The translations under genes were made by a program, and so were the position numbers. A stretch of DNA of 7,185 bases. Source: an uncultured Chloroflexaceae bacterium (GTDB taxonomy: Bacteria; Chloroflexota; Chloroflexia; Chloroflexales; Chloroflexaceae). Under the pieces are notes generated by a model. That model saw only the letters and a program-made list of their open reading frames with translations. It was not told the origin of the DNA and did no database searches. This document shows positions 5,239-7,185 of the stretch, one piece after another; the stretch's first letter is position 1; the number at the start of each line of letters is the position of its first letter. Location: the NCBI GenBank assembly GCA_937141995.1, contig CAKZQX010000987.1:1-7185 (forward strand), written 5' to 3'.

Positions 5239-6169
5239 CTGCGACTCCTTCATAGTAACGGAGATTAAAGAGACCACTATAAGCTACTTGAGTCAGCCGC
5301 TCGTGTCCCAGGCGCTGCCCAAACATCGACGTCAGCGTGAGCCATGCACGGGCGCTACGGCTCAACGCAGGTTGCCCGACGCAGAGCCGCACCATAAGTT
5401 GGATAAAAGTGTTCCGGGTGTGAAATTCGCGGATCACGGTTGGGAGTAACCAGTGCTGACAATGATCACGGGTGAAAATAACGTCATTCCGTCCATAAGC
5501 ATAGGGTATCTGTATCCAGGAGCGAAAGCTGCGTTCGGCATAATGGTACCCGACTGCGTCGGGATGAAAGACAAACCGTACCCCCTGCCGCTCCAGGCGG
5601 TAGGCCAGTTCGACATCCTCTGCCCGGCGGAAGGTTTCATCAAAGCCCCCGGTTGCCGTCAGATGTCGACGTGCGAGCGAGGCATTGCCGGTATAAAACT
5701 GGCGGGCTGTGGGTTGCCAGCGCCCGGTTTGCATATCGGTGTACTGCTTGACCAGCATCGCCTGTTCCCAGCGTACCCATGGGCGCATCCGGAAATCGGA
5801 TGGGGTCAGCATTGGTCCCAGAACAACCAGTTCGCCCGGATGCTCAGCATGCATACGCATATGCTCGGCGAGCAACTGCGCTGTGGGAACGACGTCATCG
5901 TCGATAAAAACAATATACTCCCCGGTTGCCTCCTGGATGCCCCGGTTGCGCGCGGCGGCAACGCCCTTATTTTCGCTGGCAACATAGCTCAGACGGAAGG
6001 GCATTGTGAGAGTTTGCAAATATTCAACCGTGCCGTCGGTGCATCCATCCGCCACAACAACGACCTCGAAGGCATCGCGCGGATAGGTCTGTTTTGCAAG
6101 CCCGGCCAGCACCTGTTTGAGGCGGCTGAGGCGGTTGTAAGTTGGAAGTACTACACTGATGTCTAGCAT
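5195..6169 (-). CDS. Family 2 glycosyltransferase (GT-A fold)
   Basis: A 324-residue inverting-type glycosyltransferase, probably cytoplasmic or membrane-associated, adding a sugar in surface polysaccharide assembly. The GT-A domain shows the opening ISVVLPTYNR (4-13), the nucleotide-binding VVVVADGCTDGT (36-47), NKGVAAARNRG (67-77), the metal-binding DDD at 90-92 (IVFIDDDVV), the acceptor-region loop FYTGNASLARR and the ED at 184-185 (RRAEDVELAYR). The C-terminal 100 residues are basic and amphipathic with no clear membrane span. ATG at 6169 is preferred because the family begins right at 'DISVVLPTYNR' and AGGAA (6180-6184) lies 10 nt upstream. ATG at 6199 has no ribosome binding site and would lie almost on the predicted transcription start. 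It is the first gene of the co-oriented cluster and overlaps the acetyltransferase by 44 bp. Confidence 0.93.
   Translation of the reverse strand: MLDISVVLPTYNRLSRLKQVLAGLAKQTYPRDAFEVVVVADGCTDGTVEYLQTLTMPFRLSYVASENKGVAAARNRGIQEATGEYIVFIDDDVVPTAQLLAEHMRMHAEHPGELVVLGPMLTPSDFRMRPWVRWEQAMLVKQYTDMQTGRWQPTARQFYTGNASLARRHLTATGGFDETFRRAEDVELAYRLERQGVRFVFHPDAVGYHYAERSFRSWIQIPYAYGRNDVIFTRDHCQHWLLPTVIREFHTRNTFIQLMVRLCVGQPALSRSARAWLTLTSMFGQRLGHERLTQVAYSGLFNLRYYEGVADELGGRKQFLAQIS
5239..5250 (-). promoter_or_regulatory. Ribosome binding site that fixes the acetyltransferase start
   Basis: AAGGAG (5245-5250 on the minus strand) lies 6 nt before the ATG at 5238. It is the best Shine-Dalgarno in the window, and it sits inside the 3' end of the upstream glycosyltransferase gene, consistent with coupled translation. 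Confidence 0.75.
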
Positions 6170-6207
6170 ATAACAGTATTTCCTGGTTTGTAGAACCATG
6201 TTTGGTT

Positions 6208-6213
6208 ATTATA
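6208..6213 (-). promoter_or_regulatory. Possible -10 element for the glycan operon
   Basis: A perfect TATAAT reads on the minus strand here, about 39 bp ahead of the ATG at 6169, in the only gap of the cluster (6170-6268). This would give a leader of about 30 nt with the AGGAA ribosome binding site inside it. No good TTGACA-like -35 is seen at 16-18 bp, so the call rests on the -10 and position. Confidence 0.4.
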
Positions 6214-6268
6214 TAGTACCCAGGTGCGCGTTGTGCTGTGTTCCTTGTTCTGGTTTCTCTATATGGCG

Positions 6269-7141
6269 CTAACGTTGTACCTTGGCCGCCTGATGAGCGT
6301 TGGCACTCCGCGCCCAGATTGATATGTCTCGTACATACCAATCACCGTCATACCAGGGCTCACCCCGAAAATGCACCTGTACGGTGCCCGCCGGGATGGG
6401 GGTCCAGTAGGATTGGAATGTGCTGTCATCGTACCGTTCCTGTGCCTGCATCTGCGCGCGTTGCCATGTACTACCGCCATCAACACTGATCTCCAGGTTT
6501 GTCCCGACCCCCGCGAACCGGAGATGGGCATCTGCCGGGGCATCTGCCGGGAAGGTGACATGGGTGGTGTTGTCCGGAGTAACCATCCGCTGATCTGCGC
6601 GGAGCATGGTAAAAGGAACGGCCGGGGCAAGCTCCACGTTATCCCAGTGCCAGGTGTTAGGGCCACAGTCCGTACAGCCTTTGGTTGGATTATACGAGTG
6701 ATGCCCAAACTGCACAATGCCCTGGTCCCAGTCCAGCGGTTCAATCGGGCCATCGATCCACCAGAAGTCATACTCGGGCATGCCGACCTTAAGATGTTCA
6801 CGCGACAGCCGGATTTCGACAGTATCACGCCGTCTGGCATCCGGTGTCAGAAAGGAGTCGTAGCCAACCCACCATTGCGTCGGCATATCGCCATGGAACT
6901 TGCTTTCCTGGGCCACCGCAAAATCGTCATATATTCTGGCCTGGAGCGCCATCTCCTGTGTCAACCCGATCTGGACAGCCCGGCGTGGTGGACCATTGAG
7001 ATCGGGTCGGTACGCTTCCAGCGGAAGCTGAAGCTGGTCCGCGTAGGGCGTGATCCAGACATCCCACCAGTCTCGTCCGGAAGTCATAAGCGTTGAAATA
7101 TCAAACCGAATGACCGCTTCATCCTGCGAGAAATCAACCAT
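6269..7141 (-). CDS. 3' part of an interrupted exported two-domain protein
   Basis: From ATG 7141 the frame gives 290 residues with no signal peptide, so as it stands it would stay in the cytoplasm. Residues 1 to about 178 look like a beta-rich lectin-like module: VDFSQDEAVIRFDIS, RDWWDVWITPYADQLQLPLE, MPEYDFWWID, FGHHSYNPTK, a CTDC pair (C156, C159) and WHWDNV (164-169). Residues 200-277 resemble a galactose-binding-like beta-sandwich (LRFAGVGTNLEISVDGGSTW ... WYVRDISIWA). I do not know a named function; secreted carbohydrate binding is a guess. The same frame continues upstream beyond 7141 as LTPDH, then TAA, then NAGGYGLI up to the window edge. This suggests the true gene is longer and has a nonsense mutation. 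It is co-oriented with the glycan genes, 99 bp ahead of them. Confidence 0.72.
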   Translation of the reverse strand: MVDFSQDEAVIRFDISTLMTSGRDWWDVWITPYADQLQLPLEAYRPDLNGPPRRAVQIGLTQEMALQARIYDDFAVAQESKFHGDMPTQWWVGYDSFLTPDARRRDTVEIRLSREHLKVGMPEYDFWWIDGPIEPLDWDQGIVQFGHHSYNPTKGCTDCGPNTWHWDNVELAPAVPFTMLRADQRMVTPDNTTHVTFPADAPADAHLRFAGVGTNLEISVDGGSTWQRAQMQAQERYDDSTFQSYWTPIPAGTVQVHFRGEPWYDGDWYVRDISIWARSANAHQAAKVQR

Positions 7142-7156
7142 GTGATCCGGAGTCAG

Positions 7157-7159
7157 TTA
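7157..7159 (-). other. In-frame TAA interrupting the exported protein gene
   Basis: On the minus strand, codons 7183-7160 read NAGGYGLI, then TAA, then LTPDH and the open frame of 6269-7141. A strand-like 'GLI-x-LTPDHMVDFS' across the stop is what an uninterrupted domain would show, and one base change from a Tyr codon (TAT/TAC) gives TAA. Only 8 codons upstream of the stop are visible. Confidence 0.55.
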
Positions 7160-7185
7160 GATCAGGCCATAACCACCGGCATTGA

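Noticed and set aside
5453..6166. A 237-codon open frame on the plus strand opposite the family 2 glycosyltransferase
   Set aside because: The minus strand carries all the expected glycosyltransferase motifs in order; the plus frame is a shadow with no recognisable features.
6371..7096. A 241-codon plus-strand frame opposite the exported protein
   Set aside because: No domain or plausible ribosome binding site, and the minus strand shows a coherent beta-rich protein with characteristic Trp/aromatic motifs.

Overview
The window looks like a piece of a Chloroflexota chromosome, probably a Chloroflexus/Roseiflexus-type filamentous bacterium. That assignment is an inference. It rests on Thr/Pro-rich exported proteins with 'YDD...W' beta-sandwich domains, on a 'YNPTK...WHWDNV' exported protein type I associate with that phylum, and on GC-rich interspersed repeats. 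No rRNA or other phylogenetic marker is present. Every gene I accept lies on the minus strand.

Right to left, in the direction of transcription: at the right edge is the 3' part of an exported-type protein (6269-7141). Its reading frame continues to the window edge but is cut by an in-frame TAA at 7157-7159. A short gap with a TATAAT-like promoter follows. It leads into a tightly packed five-gene cluster (6169 down to 1358): a family 2 glycosyltransferase, a hexapeptide-repeat acetyltransferase of the serine acetyltransferase type, a GT-B glycosyltransferase, a Ser/Thr-rich surface protein with a membrane segment at each end, and a lipoprotein with a Thr-rich stalk and a C-terminal beta-sandwich domain. 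Adjacent genes overlap or nearly touch, so they are probably translated as one coupled operon. The set reads as assembly and acetylation of a cell-surface glycan together with two cell-envelope proteins.

Left of the operon, an orphan single-domain response regulator (473-895) sits between two repeat-filled intergenic regions. The left one (1 to about 400) is the most striking feature of the window: a nested inverted-repeat structure whose modules are placed symmetrically about position 199-201 and which also contains three local hairpins. The right one (896-1357) carries more copies of the same modules (an AGGAGTTAYGCGG motif, TCCCGCGAA and a GCCTSCGGCAG core), two further hairpins, and two small dyads just upstream of the regulator gene.

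No tRNA, rRNA, CRISPR array, transposase or convincing rho-independent terminator was seen.
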